NCBI GenBank assembly: GCA_934229335.1
Contig: CAKQDQ010000111.1
Span: 1 to 7,906, forward strand
Length of the DNA: 7,906 bases
Direction of reading: 5' to 3'
Source: an uncultured Prevotella sp.
GTDB taxonomy: Bacteria; Bacteroidota; Bacteroidia; Bacteroidales; Bacteroidaceae
Shown: positions 7,374 to 7,906 of the stretch, piece by piece
Layout of the letters: every line of letters starts with the position of its first letter
Position numbering within the stretch: position 1 is the stretch's first letter
Made by a program: the position numbers and the translations under genes
Notes under the pieces: generated by a model
Database searches by the model: none
What the model saw: only the letters and a program-made list of their open reading frames with translations
Told to the model about the DNA's origin: nothing

Positions 7374-7448
7374 CAAGGAGAGGGGGGAACATAACACTGT
7401 TATTGTACCTATACGATACAATAATGCGTATGTACCTCCCCTTCCTCG
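7374..7448 (-). other. Long mismatched hairpin inside the candidate RNA
   Basis: On the minus strand, 7448-7435 pairs with 7374-7387 (14 positions, two A-C mismatches and two G-U pairs). This continues after a T-T mismatch into ACATA/TATGT (7433-7429 with 7393-7389), a 4/6-nt internal loop, and a perfect 8-bp stem TTATTGTA/TACAATAA (7424-7417 with 7407-7400) closing a 9-nt loop. The helix-bubble-helix shape recalls 6S RNA in outline, but the bubble is small and the hairpin short for that family. Confidence 0.65.
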
Positions 7449-7603
7449 GATGGATATAACGATATCCTGGACATCTACTCGTTGCCCTTGCTTTAAGACA
7501 GGATTTTATGGAAAACTTTGCGAGAATTTTCGATACGTCTTAAACATAGAGCGTCTTGTAAACGCCTTTATTATGTCTTGAACCTATATATAGGGTTCAT
7601 TTG

Positions 7604-7635
7604 CAAATTTATTAATTATAAACGGATAATTAAAA
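7604..7635 (-). promoter_or_regulatory. Bacteroidetes-type promoter for the candidate RNA
   Basis: On the minus strand TAAATTTG (7611-7604) matches the Bacteroidetes -7 element TAnnTTTG exactly. Twenty bases upstream is TTTT (7635-7632), a three-of-four match to the -33 element TTTG, at the expected distance. The predicted start falls near 7597-7600, at the base of the first hairpin of the RNA. No comparably good promoter is visible between the terminator and the first gene at 7199. Confidence 0.55.
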
Positions 7636-7727
7636 CTTTTATACTGTTTTTTTATGTCGATAGTTGTTTTTTAACGTTTATTTACATCTCCCTGTAGCTT
7701 TAGGAGGGTAAAGGCGATGAAACGTGA
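7636..7727. other. AT-rich spacer, no gene identified
   Basis: This stretch lies between the promoter element and the right-hand repeat. It is AT-rich up to about 7685, with T runs at 7646-7653 and 7667-7672 on the plus strand, and may act as an upstream promoter region. I see no supported gene in it. An AGGAGGG at 7702-7708 followed by an ATG at 7717 opens only a short frame made of repeat sequence. Confidence 0.5.
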
Positions 7728-7793
7728 CGGCGGCGTAGAAACGCCGCCGCACAAGGACGGGTGGGAACACTTTTGGGCTAATGCGGAGGGGAG

Positions 7794-7825
7794 AAAAGAA
7801 AAACGGCGGCGCGGAGACGCCACCG
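7794..7825 (-). terminator. Terminator-like hairpin of the second right-hand repeat unit
   Basis: On the minus strand 7825-7818 (CGGTGGCG) pairs with 7811-7804 (CGCCGCCG), with one G-U pair, around a 6-nt loop. TTTTTCTTTT (7803-7794) follows. It would stop transcription arriving from beyond the right edge before it reaches the RNA promoter. Confidence 0.5.
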
Positions 7826-7869
7826 CACAAGGACGGGAGGGAACGCTTTTGGGATAAGGCGGAGGGGAG

Positions 7870-7901
7870 AAAAGAAAAACGGCGGCGTGGTGACGCTGCC
7901 G
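7870..7901 (-). terminator. Terminator-like hairpin of the third right-hand repeat unit
   Basis: On the minus strand 7901-7894 (CGGCAGCG) pairs with 7887-7880 (CGCCGCCG) with one A-C mismatch, then TTTTTCTTTT follows (7879-7870). It is weaker than the neighbouring copy. On the plus strand the same position would be a G-U pair, but no T tract follows there. Confidence 0.35.
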
Positions 7902-7906
7902 TTGAA

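Larger units (their letters stand above)
7257..7600 (-). ncRNA. Candidate ~340-nt structured RNA or leader upstream of the envelope operon
   Basis: No gene-length reading frame fits here, but the minus strand is densely structured between a promoter-like element and an intrinsic terminator. In transcript order: a 6-bp hairpin at the 5' end (7599-7594 with 7584-7579), a small GCGT/ACGC hairpin (about 7551-7566), an 8-bp helix (7544-7537 with 7499-7492) enclosing a GAAAA/TTTTC stem, a 6-bp hairpin with a 4-nt loop (7467-7452), a long mismatched helix (7448-7374), and the terminator hairpin (7356-7264). It could be a free small RNA, for instance a 6S-type RNA or a relative of the Bacteroidales-1 RNA, or a leader controlling the downstream operon. 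It lacks the recognisable cores of tmRNA, RNase P RNA and SRP RNA. Ends are inferred to within several bases. Confidence 0.6.
7728..7906. repeat. Right GC-rich tandem repeat, exact 76-bp period
   Basis: Two full units (7728-7803 and 7804-7879) and the start of a third (7880-7906, cut by the window end). Each starts with 8-bp arms CGGCGGCG/CGCCGCCG, or one-base variants, around a 6-nt loop. A conserved tail follows: GCACAAGGACGGG, GGGAAC, CTTTTGGG, GCGGAGGGGAGAAAAG and AAAAA. The units match the left array (53-201) in the same orientation, so the whole gene cluster sits between direct copies. The 76-bp period is not a multiple of three, so this is not a protein repeat. Confidence 0.92.

Noticed and set aside
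7257..7600. Retron-type non-coding RNA
   Set aside because: Long hairpins are present, but the window holds no reverse transcriptase and no a1/a2 end pairing was seen.
7257..7600. tmRNA, RNase P RNA or SRP RNA
   Set aside because: I could not find the tmRNA tag frame or tRNA-like end, the RNase P core sequences, or the SRP tetraloop helix.
7717..7857. Small plus-strand frame of 46 codons with an AGGAGGG upstream
   Set aside because: It is made wholly of the repeat, whose 76-bp period changes reading frame in each unit, and Bacteroidetes rarely depend on Shine-Dalgarno sites. Probably spurious.
53..7906. CRISPR array
   Set aside because: The repeats are 76-77 bp contiguous tandem units without unique spacers, and no cas gene is present.
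53..7906. Composite transposon bounded by the repeats
   Set aside because: No transposase, integrase or target-site duplication is visible; the flanking copies are short tandem repeats rather than insertion sequences.

Overview
The window looks like a chromosomal segment from a Bacteroidetes bacterium, most likely a Bacteroidales species of the Prevotella type. Reasons: an OmpX-sized barrel protein fused to LysM, lipoproteins with the Bacteroidetes-typical 'VDLG..WATKNVGA...WRMP' domain, start codons mostly lacking Shine-Dalgarno sequences, and a TAnnTTTG-type promoter (TAAATTTG). The genus is an inference. All seven supported genes are on the minus strand, so transcription runs from right to left.

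Layout in transcription order. The right edge (7728-7906) holds a GC-rich tandem repeat with a 76-bp period. Each unit starts with an 8-bp GC hairpin, and on the minus strand the hairpins of the second and third units are followed by a T-rich tract. An AT-rich spacer follows. Next comes a candidate structured RNA of about 340 nt (7257-7600), with a Bacteroidetes-like promoter upstream and a very strong intrinsic terminator at its 3' end. Fifty-eight bases after that terminator begins a run of six exported proteins: a coiled-coil lipoprotein (6318-7199), a LysM plus outer-membrane beta-barrel protein (5445-6305), a three-module protein with an Ala/Glu-rich coiled coil (4681-5451), a LysM/TPR protein with a C-terminal DnaJ-like cysteine cluster (3503-4663), a protein with three Ig-like domains (2452-3420), and a surface-type lipoprotein (1303-2439). 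A membrane O-acyltransferase (208-1218) follows after an 84-bp gap. The left edge (53-201) carries the same GC-rich repeat in the same orientation, and its second unit forms a plausible terminator for the cluster.

All six proteins upstream of the acyltransferase have export signals, and most are spaced by 12-17 bp or overlap (82 bp before the Ig-like gene). They therefore look like one cell-envelope operon: two peptidoglycan-binding LysM proteins, one of them an outer-membrane protein, two lipoproteins, and Ig-like and TPR parts for protein contacts. I do not recognise it as a described system. The most notable points are the structured RNA with its terminator just before the operon, the flanking direct repeats that double as terminators, and the exported protein with a zinc-finger-like or CXXCH cysteine cluster.
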